64,000 nucleotides of DNA from Rhabdochlamydiaceae bacterium. Lineage in GTDB: Bacteria > Chlamydiota > Chlamydiia > Chlamydiales > Rhabdochlamydiaceae. Under the pieces are notes generated by a model. It was not told the origin of the DNA. It searched no databases and worked only from the letters and a program-made list of their open reading frames with translations. Both the position numbers and the translations under genes were made by a program. Within the stretch, counting starts at the first letter, position 1. Each line of letters starts with the position of its first letter. Shown here in pieces: positions 51,590 to 60,926 of the stretch. The stretch spans positions 1 to 64,000 of the forward strand of contig JAIETG010000013.1 in assembly GCA_019745395.1 (NCBI GenBank). Direction: 5' to 3'.

Positions 51590-52585
51590 TTGTCTGTATT
51601 GTGTGTTTTTGTGATTGTTTCTGTTGCATTCGATCCTTATAGTAAAAAATATGAAGATTCATGGAAGGGGGATCCCGTTCCTGAGACAGAAAATCGCGAC
51701 TTGCGAGCAGTTGCAAGTAAATATTTTCCTGTAAAATCACAGGGTATTCCCGCAAGTGAACGCCCGAAATTGTACATAGATCAACTGTTGGATAAATGTT
51801 TACACCCAAAAAAATATCTTTATCCAGAAGAGTGTCAAGATCGAGATCGAATGGTTCGTTTGAGAGCAAATGGTTGTGATTTTTTTGCTAAAAATAATTT
51901 AAGCGATCATGCTTTTCTTGTTGCAGATTGTGTTATACAAAACCATACCCAGTTAGAAAAAGAACAGATTTGTGAAAAGCTTCGACCTCGTCTATTAAAT
52001 AGAGAAACTCTATTTTTAGAAGTGGCTCGAAAAATAGCATCTACTATGCCAGATTCTCCTTATTGTTTACTCACGCAATGCTGCACGGACATACAAGAGC
52101 AGAATTGGGATGCAGTTTCTAAAACCTTTCCATCGCTTCCTGATTCATGGAAAAAAGATTTTGTGCCAGATCTTATGAAGGCTGAGGTTTTTGATTTAGT
52201 AGTGGAAATTGCGCAGGGTTTTTCTGATTTAGATAAACAAAGGCTTTGCGATCAGCTCATTGCTATAAATACTTTGGAATCTTTGTTTGCAGCTAAAAAA
52301 ATTGCAGATTATTCCTATCAAGGTCTTGTTCAATGCTGGATCGATTTGAAAGAGAACCGATTGGATCGAGTGAAAGAGGAGCTGACTTACTTGCCTCCTT
52401 TGAGTAAACAAAAAGAAACCCTTGCAGCAGCTTTATCTGTAGCAGAGGATGTAGTAAGATCTCAAAATCCCGTAGCAGAGCTTTCGGGTTCGAAGGCAAA
52501 ATCCCACAAAGTTTTCCTTGTCGCTGCGTGCCTTTGCGTTTTTGCCTGTATTGGGGCTCTGTTTCAGAAAATTTACAAGCCCTAA
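51590..52585 (+). CDS. Tail-anchored orphan protein
   Basis: This is a protein of about 325-331 residues and unknown family. It is mostly helical and soluble, with a single C-terminal transmembrane helix (about residues 307-325, VFLVAACLCVFACIGALF) and a short basic tail (QKIYKP). That is a tail-anchor layout, also seen in some chlamydial inclusion or host-membrane proteins. Start uncertain: TTG 51590, or GTG 51611 (VIVSVAFDPYSKKYED); neither has a good ribosome-binding site. It shares AT-rich upstream DNA and general character with the coiled-coil genes that follow. Confidence 0.6.
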   Translation: MSVLCVFVIVSVAFDPYSKKYEDSWKGDPVPETENRDLRAVASKYFPVKSQGIPASERPKLYIDQLLDKCLHPKKYLYPEECQDRDRMVRLRANGCDFFAKNNLSDHAFLVADCVIQNHTQLEKEQICEKLRPRLLNRETLFLEVARKIASTMPDSPYCLLTQCCTDIQEQNWDAVSKTFPSLPDSWKKDFVPDLMKAEVFDLVVEIAQGFSDLDKQRLCDQLIAINTLESLFAAKKIADYSYQGLVQCWIDLKENRLDRVKEELTYLPPLSKQKETLAAALSVAEDVVRSQNPVAELSGSKAKSHKVFLVAACLCVFACIGALFQKIYKP

Positions 52586-52690
52586 CAAAAAACTGTCTGG
52601 ATTTTTTGTGCCAGTTCTTTTTATTATGTTTCGATTTTTTCATTAAATAATCTGTAATGTTTTCAATTTTAATATTTTTATTGTCGGAGA

Positions 52691-54476
52691 ATGATGATTG
52701 TTGGTAGTGGCAAACAATTGAGTAATGATGTTCGGTATTCTGTAAGTCCAAAACCAAAACTTCCCAACCAAGATTTTTTGAAAACATTTCAGGTAAATAC
52801 GGCGCCGCCTTCTTCCGTGCTACTGGATTTTAAAAAAAAACTAAACGATAGGATTCGTCCTTTGTCTCAGCGGGATATTTTGGCTTCAGAGGCTGCTCCA
52901 CGTGATAATCCATCTATAGAAACAGAAGAAGATCCGTTAGAATTTTTCGTAAGGAGCTTAGAGAAGTTAGCTGTATGTACCAATGAAGTTCTAGAGACTG
53001 TACCTTCATTAGCAAATCCTAGCTCATTATTGGACTTAGCCGAGCGTCTAAAAAAAATGTATGGCTTTTTGTTTGATGAGGCAAAGACTCTTCCCCCTCA
53101 TCTAAATACAAAAAGAAAAATGATTGAAGATAGATGCAGTTTACAACATACAAAATTACAAGAATTTCAGCGGTCTTTTGTATCTTCTCAAGCTGAAGCT
53201 CAAATTTTACAAGACAAGCTACTTTTGGATTTGCGCGCGTTAGACGATCGATTGGAAACGATTCTAAAAAATGATGATCCTGGGAAAGAATTTGTTAATT
53301 TACATCGAGAATATCGTTTATTACAAAAGCAGATAGATTCATTGCCGGATACTTTGGTAAAGCAGAGCATGCAATCTCAGTGTAAGGAGCAATGTAAAAT
53401 GCTCCATAGGGAATCAGAGCTTTGCCTGCAGATTCAAAGGGAAGTTGCGGTATTGGATGCTCAGATGCTTAGAGTCATGAAAGCCTCTCCCCCTTAGCTT
53501 GCTGAAATAACACAGATAAAACAGAAATATAGTTCTGTATATGATCAAGCAAAGCTGCGCGTTGGCAGGTCTCAGATAGAAGATCATTGTCATAAGCGAT
53601 ATATGCTTTTGTGTGATTTGGAAGGGGATATTCTTCCTCGAAAAGATGTGCGTTGGTTGTCAGATGTTTTTCGAACAGGATCTTCCTTTCAAGAGCCTTC
53701 AGAGGCAAGATGTAAAATTCTTTCTCAGCTCATTGTAGCGGCTGGCGATAAGAAAAGTTCTATTGCTATTGATAAAAAGAAGTTGCTTGCAAGAGAAGAA
53801 GAGATAGAAGAATTGATAGAGACGATCAAAATGTTACAAATAGTAGAAAAAAAGTCTCCAGAGATGCAAGCCGATGCGATAGATGCAGTGGGAAAAATGA
53901 CGTCGAAAAGATCTGTGAAAAATGCAGCGAAGATACTGAAAGAGGTAGGGCAGACCGAGGAGGGGAAGAGATTGATCATTACGAAAGAATCTTTTCTTTC
54001 TCAGTCAGAAATTCAAGAGCTAGCGGAAGTGTTTGCAGAAATAAGCGCGGTCAATAGCTATAGCAGTGACGTGAAAAAATATTTGGAGTTCAGGCTCAAT
54101 AATTTACGTATGTTACAAGCGTTATCAGAAATGCAGCAGCAATTAATGCAGGGGGGGGGTGCCTCCAAGGGATGTGGCAGGCATTAAATATCCAAAAAAC
54201 TTTCTTTACTATGATGATACGGATAGGAGGGGGAAGCGCACTTTTTTTGAAAAAATCGATCCCAAGAGAGAGCGGAAAGTTCGAGTAACTAAACAAGAGC
54301 AGCAATCTCTCCAGGATATCCTTATAACAAAGAGAGATCCAGAAGCGGAGTTAGCTAAGTATCGAAGATCTATTCAATTTATGGAAGATAACAAAAATAT
54401 TGTAGGACATATATCCCAAATAGAATTGCGACGACTTAGAAGACTGTGCGATGAAGTTTCTTCATTAGCACTCTAA
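52691..54476 (+). pseudogene. Coiled-coil protein gene broken by amber codon and G9-tract frameshift
   Basis: Three consecutive open stretches belong to one gene. Part 1 (52691-53497) ends at TAG, and the same frame continues without a break (starting LAEITQIKQKYSSVYDQAKL) to 54187. Just before that, nine G (54151-54159) shift the frame; with eight G the protein would run on through PPRDVAGIKYPKNF to 54476. The intact neighbour (54812-56722) is a paralogue: SVYDQAKLRVGRSQIEDHCH aligns with SIYENVKTLRDSETLENQCH, and KKYLEFRLNNLRMLQALSEM with KQYLEFRAERLRALQILSEI. Both breaks thus lie inside conserved sequence. The intact product would be about 594 residues, coiled coil, no signal peptide. Confidence 0.8.
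54151..54159 (+). repeat. Poly-G tract (G9) inside a coding region
   Basis: Nine consecutive G stand in an AT-rich gene. A change to eight (or eleven) G restores the reading frame of the coiled-coil protein. Such tracts mutate by slipped-strand mispairing and underlie phase variation in other bacteria, including poly-G/C tracts in chlamydial pmp genes. Confidence 0.8.
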
Positions 54477-54811
54477 ATTAAATTAATGTTTTTGTTTTCT
54501 GCGCGCTGTGTTATTTAATATAATCTTAACAAATGCAATGTGCTTGTAGTTAGTTGCTTGCGATAATTTCTTGTTTTTTTTGTTTATGTAATATTTTAGA
54601 ATAGAACCCTTGGTTAGAGTTTTATTCTTTTGCATTTTTAAATAAATGGACTTTTATTTTTTCTTTCTTATAATCGCAGCATCTTTACATTTAACAATAT
54701 GCGATTGTAAATCAATTCGCATGTAACTTCTTTTTTTTATATTTAATGTTAAATTTTAATTTATGCTGTATAATAGTATTTTTATTATTATTATATTTTA
54801 ACTTTTGAGGG
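54477..54811. other. AT-rich intergenic region before the intact coiled-coil gene
   Basis: These 335 nt hold no frame or RNA gene that I can support. The last 100 nt are extremely A/T-rich (runs of TTATTATTA). GAGGG directly precedes the two ATG codons of the next gene. It is presumably a promoter region. Confidence 0.55.
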
Positions 54812-56722
54812 ATGATGCATTCTGTTAACAATACGCAAGTGCCGCCAAGGCCTACTCAGCAAAGCTCGTTTATAAACCGTTTTAGAGGAGATGTTGCATC
54901 AGGTTCTGAAGGAAATAGACAGTCGAGAGTTACTGCTATTAGACAGATGGCAGAAAAAGCTGCAGCAGATACTGGTGGTATAGGGGCTTTGTCTGGATCG
55001 CCACTCAAAGGGAAGATTTTATCCTATTCTAGTGAGCAGGAATTGACAGCACTGGGCTCTGAAGCAACAACAGTAAAAGATGGGATGAGCTCTAGTAATT
55101 CTACGCCTATTTCTATGGATATAGATAGATTGACAATGTCTGTTGTTCGAGAAGCTATAGGACAAGGAGTCTGTGGTGTAATGCGTCGTAGCCCTGAATT
55201 GAGTAATAGCTCTTTTGTTACGGAAGTTAATCGAATGAGCCCATTAGTGATTCGTCGGACGTATTCTCCGGAAGAAGAGATTGCCATGAATATGATTGAT
55301 TTGAAAAATGGTGTAGAGTGGCAAAAGACAGATCTTTGTTTGAAAAGTATTGAACTATTAAAAGCAAGTTGTGATTCATTGCGAAATGCATCAGAAGGAC
55401 TTCCTATCGAAGCGCAGATTTGCGCTGAATGCGACGAGCAATATGAACAGTTGCAAATGCTAGAGTATAAAATTCAAAAAGAAGAGTGTTCTAAAAAGTT
55501 GGCAAGTTTAGAACGTGCTATTGGGCAGCAGGAAACGGTAGGTGTTTCTACATATGAAACCGTTAAAAAGTTGCAGGCAGAATGCAAGAGTATATACGAG
55601 AATGTAAAAACCCTCCGAGACAGTGAGACTCTAGAAAATCAATGTCATATTCAATATATGAGATTGCTTGGACTATTACGTAACACGTTCCCTGCAGATG
55701 CCCCGTCTTATAAAATCCTAGGAGATTTTTCTCAAGTCTATCAGAGGGGATCTGAGATTGACATTCCTACAGGAAAAAGCATTGAGCTTCTTGGTCGTGA
55801 GCTGGAATCTCTTCGGGTGGCCATTGGGGGTTCGGAAAACAGTCACCTTTCTAAAAAACAAGCGGAATTGTTTGATGAAGATGCCGCATATCATTTTGGT
55901 ACAAGTAGGACTCCTCTTACCCCTGAAGAGTCTCGCGAAATGCATGACATATCAAAGGTTCTGTACTCTATGGAAGAGTATGAGAGTGGGGTGAAGCAAT
56001 ATTTAGAATTTAGAGCTGAAAGGTTGCGTGCATTACAAATATTATCGGAAATAAAAGCAGATTTGGGAAGATCTGTCAAGAAACACAAAAATCCAGAAAA
56101 AAAATTGGAGATATGTAAATCCTTTATTCAATTTGTGAAAGAGAGGAAGAGCATTGTTGTGCATGTTTCTCAAACAGAGTTAAGAGAATTGGAAGCTGAG
56201 TGCAATGAGGTGTCAGAACTGGTGAGCAAGTCTCTTCGAGCTGGTATTAGAAACACAATATCGGAAATAAAAAGTGCACTATCTCATATAAGAAGTGGCA
56301 ACTATGTTTTACAAAGAGGGGCTCTGAGTCCAGAAGAGCGTTTGGCTGATTGTCAAAAAAAGATTCAAACTATGCAGAAAATTGTAGTGAGGCAGTCCTC
56401 TCAAAAAAAACTGATACAGCTTAGAGAAGAGTGTGGTGAAGTTGCAGAGATTCTGAATGAGGTTCTTTGCTCGGATATAGAGCGAGAAATGTCGAAAATA
56501 AGATCAATAGTATCTCGTATAGAAAGAGGTCGATATGCTCAGCCAAGCGGGGAGAAGACTCCAGAAGAGCTTTTGGCTTGCTGTCAAACAATGCTTTATT
56601 CGATGCAAGACATGGTTGTAAAAGAGTCCTCTAAACAAAAGATAAGGCAGCTTAATAGTTTGCGCTGCGAACTGTTTAAAGCTCTTTATAAAGCGAGAAA
56701 TCCTACTAATAGTGAACTTTAA
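54812..56722 (+). CDS. Coiled-coil protein, intact paralogue (636 residues)
   Basis: This protein has no recognised family. A polar N-terminus of about 160 residues precedes long helical segments (about 165-300 and 390-630). Within the C-terminal part three units recur, each with SxIxSALSxIRxGxY / LSPEERLADCQKKIQTMQKI / VVRQSSQKKLIQLREECGEV-like pattern (about residues 410-475, 478-555 and 556-630). There is no signal or membrane segment, so if exported it would use type III secretion. It is a paralogue of the broken gene just upstream. Its 3' end overlaps truA convergently by 17 nt. Start: ATG 54812 or 54815. Confidence 0.7.
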   Translation: MMHSVNNTQVPPRPTQQSSFINRFRGDVASGSEGNRQSRVTAIRQMAEKAAADTGGIGALSGSPLKGKILSYSSEQELTALGSEATTVKDGMSSSNSTPISMDIDRLTMSVVREAIGQGVCGVMRRSPELSNSSFVTEVNRMSPLVIRRTYSPEEEIAMNMIDLKNGVEWQKTDLCLKSIELLKASCDSLRNASEGLPIEAQICAECDEQYEQLQMLEYKIQKEECSKKLASLERAIGQQETVGVSTYETVKKLQAECKSIYENVKTLRDSETLENQCHIQYMRLLGLLRNTFPADAPSYKILGDFSQVYQRGSEIDIPTGKSIELLGRELESLRVAIGGSENSHLSKKQAELFDEDAAYHFGTSRTPLTPEESREMHDISKVLYSMEEYESGVKQYLEFRAERLRALQILSEIKADLGRSVKKHKNPEKKLEICKSFIQFVKERKSIVVHVSQTELRELEAECNEVSELVSKSLRAGIRNTISEIKSALSHIRSGNYVLQRGALSPEERLADCQKKIQTMQKIVVRQSSQKKLIQLREECGEVAEILNEVLCSDIEREMSKIRSIVSRIERGRYAQPSGEKTPEELLACCQTMLYSMQDMVVKESSKQKIRQLNSLRCELFKALYKARNPTNSEL

Positions 56723-57449
56723 TCAGAAAAAGCCCGTGAGCAGGAGCTGTCTTTCCGGCGGCTCCTCTATTCTTAGAATCAAAAATCTCTGGAATTGCAG
56801 AGATTGAAATATGTCCAGCGCAAATATCTAATAAAGTCCCTGTGATGTTGCGAACCATTTTATAAAGAAATCCATCAGCTTCTAGCTCTAAACGAACGCC
56901 TCCAGATTCAGGAACAACATCTAGCCTTTGAAGGGTTCGCACTGCGTCTATCGAAGCAGAACCGCGATGCGCCTCATTAGCAAAAGCGCTAAAATCTTTT
57001 GTCCCTAAAAAACATGAAGCAGCCTCTTGTAGAAGAGTCGCATCTACACGGTGATGGACATGTAGAGAATATAGGCGTGTAAACGGATTTAACGTTCGAT
57101 CTAAATGTAGGTGATAATGGTAGATTTTTCCGGTAGCGCTATAACGAGCGTGAAAAGAGTCTGCGATTGGTTCTAGATGCAAGATGCGGATCTGTTCGGG
57201 CAGTAGGCTGTTTAAGGAGTATTGTAGTGAAGAGAGTTTGAATGCTTTGTCTGTTTGAAAATGTGCAACTTGTCCTAAAGCATGTACTCCAGCGTCGGTT
57301 CTTCCAGAACCGGTGACGAAAGTTTCCTCTCGTAAAATAGTAGTAAGCGCTTTTTGTACTAAGCTTTGAATGGATGTGGAATTTGGTTGTACTTGCCATC
57401 CTCCATATCCCGTGCCGTCGTAACTTAGAGTTATTTTATATTTAGGCAT
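56706..57449 (-). CDS. truA: tRNA pseudouridine(38-40) synthase
   Basis: TruA (247 residues) isomerises U38-U40 in the anticodon stem of many tRNAs. The catalytic Asp is in GSGRTDAGVHALGQVAHF (about residue 52). LSYDGTGYGGWQ at the start and FLYKMVRNITGTLLDI near the C-terminus are family blocks. It overlaps ispD by 8 nt, and the gene order is conserved in Chlamydia. Confidence 0.95.
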   Translation of the reverse strand: MPKYKITLSYDGTGYGGWQVQPNSTSIQSLVQKALTTILREETFVTGSGRTDAGVHALGQVAHFQTDKAFKLSSLQYSLNSLLPEQIRILHLEPIADSFHARYSATGKIYHYHLHLDRTLNPFTRLYSLHVHHRVDATLLQEAASCFLGTKDFSAFANEAHRGSASIDAVRTLQRLDVVPESGGVRLELEADGFLYKMVRNITGTLLDICAGHISISAIPEIFDSKNRGAAGKTAPAHGLFLIKVHY

Positions 57450-58116
57450 GACGCTTCCTGAGAAGAACTTCTGCTAAGAGCAGATCTTCTTCTGTAGTGA
57501 TTTTCAGATTGCTATACGAGCCTTCTACGAGCAATACAGGATGGTTTAGGTGCTCTGCTAGAGAAACGTCATCGGTTGCAACGTACTGGTCTGCTATCGC
57601 TTTTTGATGTCCTTCTTGTAGAAGAGTGTATGCGAGTACTTGAGGTGTTTGTATCTCCCATAAGTGGGACCTGGGGATTGTTTTTTGGACAATGCCTTTT
57701 TCGTCGGTCTCTTTAATCGTCATTTTTACAGGAACTGCTAAAGCTGCGGCTCCAAATGATTTACCCTGCGATATAACGGATGCAAGGTCTTGCTTTGAAA
57801 GAAGGGGCCTTGCCCCATCGTGTATGCAAACCCATTGTGTGTTAGGGGAGAGAGCTTGTAGCCCAGAAAATACGGAGTATTGCCTCTCTTTGCCGGGAAG
57901 AGCAAAATGCAAAGAAGCTTTGCTTTGATAGGAAGCGAAAAGAGGTTGGTATTCTTCTTCACACACGATTACAATTTCAGCCCAACTTGGGAAGGAAAGT
58001 AGCGCTTCTAAAGCGTGTAAAATTAGGGGTTTCCCTTGAAGGGATAGGTATTGCTTAGGTCTTTCGGCCTTCATGCGTTTTCCTTGACCACCGGAGAGTA
58101 AAATAGCTGAAATCAT
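57442..58116 (-). CDS. ispD: 2-C-methyl-D-erythritol 4-phosphate cytidylyltransferase
   Basis: IspD of the MEP isoprenoid pathway couples CTP to MEP. The nucleotide-binding start is ISAILLSGGQGKRMKAERPK. The core includes VCIHDGARPLLSKQDL and VKITIKET-type loops, and ATDDVSLAEHL and GSYSNLKITTEEDL complete the signature. I take ATG 58116 (MISAILL); the frame also opens at a TTG at 58146. It is the first gene of the ispD-truA pair, behind the SWIB terminator-like hairpin. Confidence 0.94.
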   Translation of the reverse strand: MISAILLSGGQGKRMKAERPKQYLSLQGKPLILHALEALLSFPSWAEIVIVCEEEYQPLFASYQSKASLHFALPGKERQYSVFSGLQALSPNTQWVCIHDGARPLLSKQDLASVISQGKSFGAAALAVPVKMTIKETDEKGIVQKTIPRSHLWEIQTPQVLAYTLLQEGHQKAIADQYVATDDVSLAEHLNHPVLLVEGSYSNLKITTEEDLLLAEVLLRKRHA

Positions 58117-58134
58117 ATAGAAGTAAAGTAAAGA

Positions 58135-58164
58135 AGCAAAGCGCAAAAGAGATTGCGCTCTGCT
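58135..58164 (-). terminator. hairpin after the SWIB gene
   Basis: The stem AGCAAAGCGCAA / TTGCGCTCTGCT (one mismatch) with a 6-nt loop begins 9 nt after the SWIB stop, reading leftwards, and is followed by T-rich (not pure T) sequence. It likely limits SWIB transcripts; read-through to ispD is possible. Confidence 0.6.
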
Positions 58165-58173
58165 ATGGTTTTC

Positions 58174-58473
58174 TTAGGAAAGGTGCTTGCTGACAAGTTT
58201 TGTCATTTCAAACATGTTGATAGTTTTCTTTCCAAGAACTTTTGCTAGTTTTTCATCGGGATTGATGTTGCGTTTGTTTTTAGGATCTTGAAGGTCGTGT
58301 TTCTTAATATAGGCCCACAGCTGTTTTGTAACCTCTGTTCTTGGCATGGATTTTTTTCCTACGATCGCAGCTAGTTCTTCGCTAACCGATAAAGGTGCCA
58401 TAAACTTAGAAGTTCCTGAAGATGCCTTCTTAGGTGCCGCTGCTTTCTTTTTTGTTGCTGCTTTTTTTGCCAT
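58174..58473 (-). CDS. SWIB/MDM2-domain protein
   Basis: This is a 99-residue protein. A Lys/Ala-rich, histone-tail-like N-terminus (MAKKAATKKKAAAPKKA) precedes a SWIB domain (about residues 22-98: MAPLSVSEELAAIVGKKSMP, then QLWAYIKKHDLQDPKNKRNI and DEKLAKVLGKKTINMFEMTK). In eukaryotes the domain belongs to chromatin remodellers. In chlamydiae it is stand-alone and thought to act on DNA packaging or topology. A good AAGGAG lies before the ATG. It is divergent from the UDPGP-like gene. Confidence 0.93.
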   Translation of the reverse strand: MAKKAATKKKAAAPKKASSGTSKFMAPLSVSEELAAIVGKKSMPRTEVTKQLWAYIKKHDLQDPKNKRNINPDEKLAKVLGKKTINMFEMTKLVSKHLS

Positions 58474-58713
58474 TGACTTGCTCCTTAAGCTAAAGTTCTT
58501 TGATAGCCGGTTCTAGATGGACTATCGAGGCGGTTTTTTTTTATGTCCTCGAAGAACCATTTGTATCCCTCTACAGATATTATAGTCAAAAAAAATCGTT
58601 TCGCTTAGAGAAAATTTTTACACTGAATCTCTTTTTGCCTGATTTACTTGCGTTTTACCAACTCTCCTGGCAATGTACAGAGTTTTTAAGCCCAAACCGA
58701 TTAGGAAGGTTTC

Positions 58714-60894
58714 TTGAGCAACAATATGACCCCGGATATAGTACCTCTAGAAGGGATGCGTTTCATGGAGGAAATTGACAGGCTAGCTCTTCTTACTGAG
58801 TCGCTCAAAATGGCTCGAGGTATACACTCAAAATTAGAAGTTTTAGATGCGGATCCTAGAGTTCAAAATGGTAAAATGCCCTCGGGCTTTTCTGTGGAGA
58901 CTGAGTTTGTTATGAAGTCTCTTATGGCAATAGGTCAGTATGAGGTAGCGTTTGATCCGATGGGTTTATCAGCAGAAGAAAAAGAGATACGTAGCAAGCA
59001 GCTTTTAGATTCTTTACATATGATCGAGACATTTTATGAAGAGATTGGTGGTATTGTAGGGTATCAGTTCACTCTTCTTCAGTTTCTGCATCAGCCCAAG
59101 CAACGGTTTCTTGTCGATAAGTCTCGTTGTCATGCTCCTTCGGGGGTAGATCTTTCCCTTCCCTCAGAAGACCTTGATGAGATGATCTATTATTCTATTG
59201 AGAAAATGGACCAGCTCGCTGAGATGTATCCTGTTGGAGGTGCTGCCGATCGTTTAAGGCTTCAAGATCCGGAAACAGGAACGCTTATCCCTGCCGCTAT
59301 GCTCTCTTTTAATGGACAGACTCTCTTGGGGAAGTTGATTGAAGACTTGCAAGTTAGAGAGTATATGTATTTTAAGATCAAGGGAAAACAGATCTTGCTT
59401 CCAGTGGCTATGATGACTTCTAAGGAAAAAAATAATCACGATCAAATTTTACAGCTTTGTGAAAAGAGTCATTGGTTTTTTCGTCCGAAAGAAAAATTTT
59501 CTTTTTTTTGTCAGCCTCTTGTTCCTGTGGTAAGTCGAGAAGGAAATTGGATCGTTCCTGATTCCATGAGACCTTTGATGAAGCCAGGTGGCCATGGGGT
59601 AATTTGGAAGCTGGCTCGCGATAGTGGAGTGATTTCTTGGCTCGCTAAGCAGGGAGCTTCCAAAGCGATTGTACGGCAGATCAATAATCCTGTTTCTTCG
59701 GAAGATTATCATTTAATGGCCTTTAGTGGTTATGGACTCAAGGAAGATAAAAGATTTGGTTTTGCTTCTTGTGAAAGACAGGTGAAAGCTTCCGAAGGTA
59801 TCAATGTTCTGGTGGAAGAGGAAAAAGAGGAAGGATTTTCCTATACGTTGACTAATATCGAATATTGCGACTTTTCTACTTATAATATTCAGGATGAGCC
59901 CGCTATTGCAGGAGGAAGATTTTCTAAATTCCCCTCCAATACAAACTTGCTTTTTGTCGATTTGCCATCTATTTTAGAAGCTCTAGAAAAGTCTCCCTTG
60001 CCCGGCATGCTTGTGAATATGAAGAAAATTCAAGTTGCGAGCCAAGAAGGCAAGTTCTCAGAAAAAGAGGTGGCTCGCTTAGAGGCCACAATGCAAAACG
60101 TAGCTGATTCTTTTCAAAAGCATTCTCCGACTAGGCTTTCTGTAGAAGAGTTTTCTGGGTTGGACTCTTATATTACTTTTAATAAACGGCAAAAAACGAT
60201 CTCGGCCACCAAAAAAGAGTTTGCATTAGGATCTTCTCTTTTAGAAACTCCGGAAGGGTGTTTTTCTGATGTGCTTGCCAACACGCGCGATCTTTTAGAA
60301 GATTATTGTGAGTTTCAACTTCCCTTACTTAAGGGCCAGTCTGAAAACTTTGCGCGCCCCTCTTTCTTATTTCACTACCATCCAGCTTTAGGGCCGATGT
60401 ATTCGACAATTGCGAAGAAATTACACAAAGGTTTTATTAAAGAAGGCGGAGAATTACGGTTGCAGATTGCCGAATGCGAGATAAAAAATATTTCCGTTCA
60501 GGGGAGTTTGTGGGTTCAAGCAGAAAGGGTCATGGGGGAAATTGATGAGGCGGGTATTTTGCAGTATAGTGATTTAGTCGGTCGCTGTACCTTGAAAAAT
60601 GTCACCGTTGTCAATCGCGGAATCGACTACAGTCAAGAGAATATATTTTGGAAGCCGTTACTGTATCGTTTAGAGAGCTGTCATATTTTGCTGAAAGGGT
60701 GTTCCGAATTTTATGCGGAAAATATTACTTTGGAAGGAGATCTCCAGATTGTAGTAGAAGATGGCTGGAGAGTGACTGCAAAGCAAGAAAAAGGCAAACT
60801 CTCTTTTGTCAAAGAAAGAATAGAAGCGCCTACTTGGCGTTGGAAGTATCAGTTCAATGAGAAAAAAAACCTTTCTATTGCAATTGAGTCGTAA
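58714..60894 (+). CDS. UDPGP-family nucleotidyltransferase-like protein with long extra domains
   Basis: This 726-residue protein contains UDP-sugar/UTP-glucose-1-phosphate uridylyltransferase features: MKPGGHGVIWKLARDSGVIS, KQGASKAIVRQINNPV, then FGFASCERQVKASEGINVLV and YTLTNIEYCDF, with the uridylyltransferase core about residues 270-570. The N-terminal about 250 residues are helical. The C-terminus (about 580-726: LRLQIAECEIKNISVQGSLW) is a left-handed-helix-like beta domain. The start is a TTG with AGGAAGG 4 nt upstream. It is about 200 residues longer than usual family members. Its likely role is activating a sugar phosphate for glycogen or envelope sugar synthesis. Confidence 0.75.
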   Translation: MSNNMTPDIVPLEGMRFMEEIDRLALLTESLKMARGIHSKLEVLDADPRVQNGKMPSGFSVETEFVMKSLMAIGQYEVAFDPMGLSAEEKEIRSKQLLDSLHMIETFYEEIGGIVGYQFTLLQFLHQPKQRFLVDKSRCHAPSGVDLSLPSEDLDEMIYYSIEKMDQLAEMYPVGGAADRLRLQDPETGTLIPAAMLSFNGQTLLGKLIEDLQVREYMYFKIKGKQILLPVAMMTSKEKNNHDQILQLCEKSHWFFRPKEKFSFFCQPLVPVVSREGNWIVPDSMRPLMKPGGHGVIWKLARDSGVISWLAKQGASKAIVRQINNPVSSEDYHLMAFSGYGLKEDKRFGFASCERQVKASEGINVLVEEEKEEGFSYTLTNIEYCDFSTYNIQDEPAIAGGRFSKFPSNTNLLFVDLPSILEALEKSPLPGMLVNMKKIQVASQEGKFSEKEVARLEATMQNVADSFQKHSPTRLSVEEFSGLDSYITFNKRQKTISATKKEFALGSSLLETPEGCFSDVLANTRDLLEDYCEFQLPLLKGQSENFARPSFLFHYHPALGPMYSTIAKKLHKGFIKEGGELRLQIAECEIKNISVQGSLWVQAERVMGEIDEAGILQYSDLVGRCTLKNVTVVNRGIDYSQENIFWKPLLYRLESCHILLKGCSEFYAENITLEGDLQIVVEDGWRVTAKQEKGKLSFVKERIEAPTWRWKYQFNEKKNLSIAIES

Positions 60895-60926
60895 TACATG
60901 TTATTCTGAGCGAAAAGGAGCCACTC

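Noticed and set aside
52293-52787. 164-codon minus-strand frame opposite the tail-anchored protein
   Set aside because: It is antisense to a longer plausible gene, lacks family motifs, and crosses AT-rich intergenic DNA.
53498-54187. Treating the middle part as a separate gene starting at ATG 53603
   Set aside because: The frame is open without a break back to the TAG at 53495 and aligns with the paralogue on both sides, so it belongs to the same interrupted gene.
58500-58778. 92-codon plus-strand frame upstream of the UDPGP-like gene
   Set aside because: It is out of frame with that gene, overlaps its start, and reads as non-coding leader; no ribosome-binding site.
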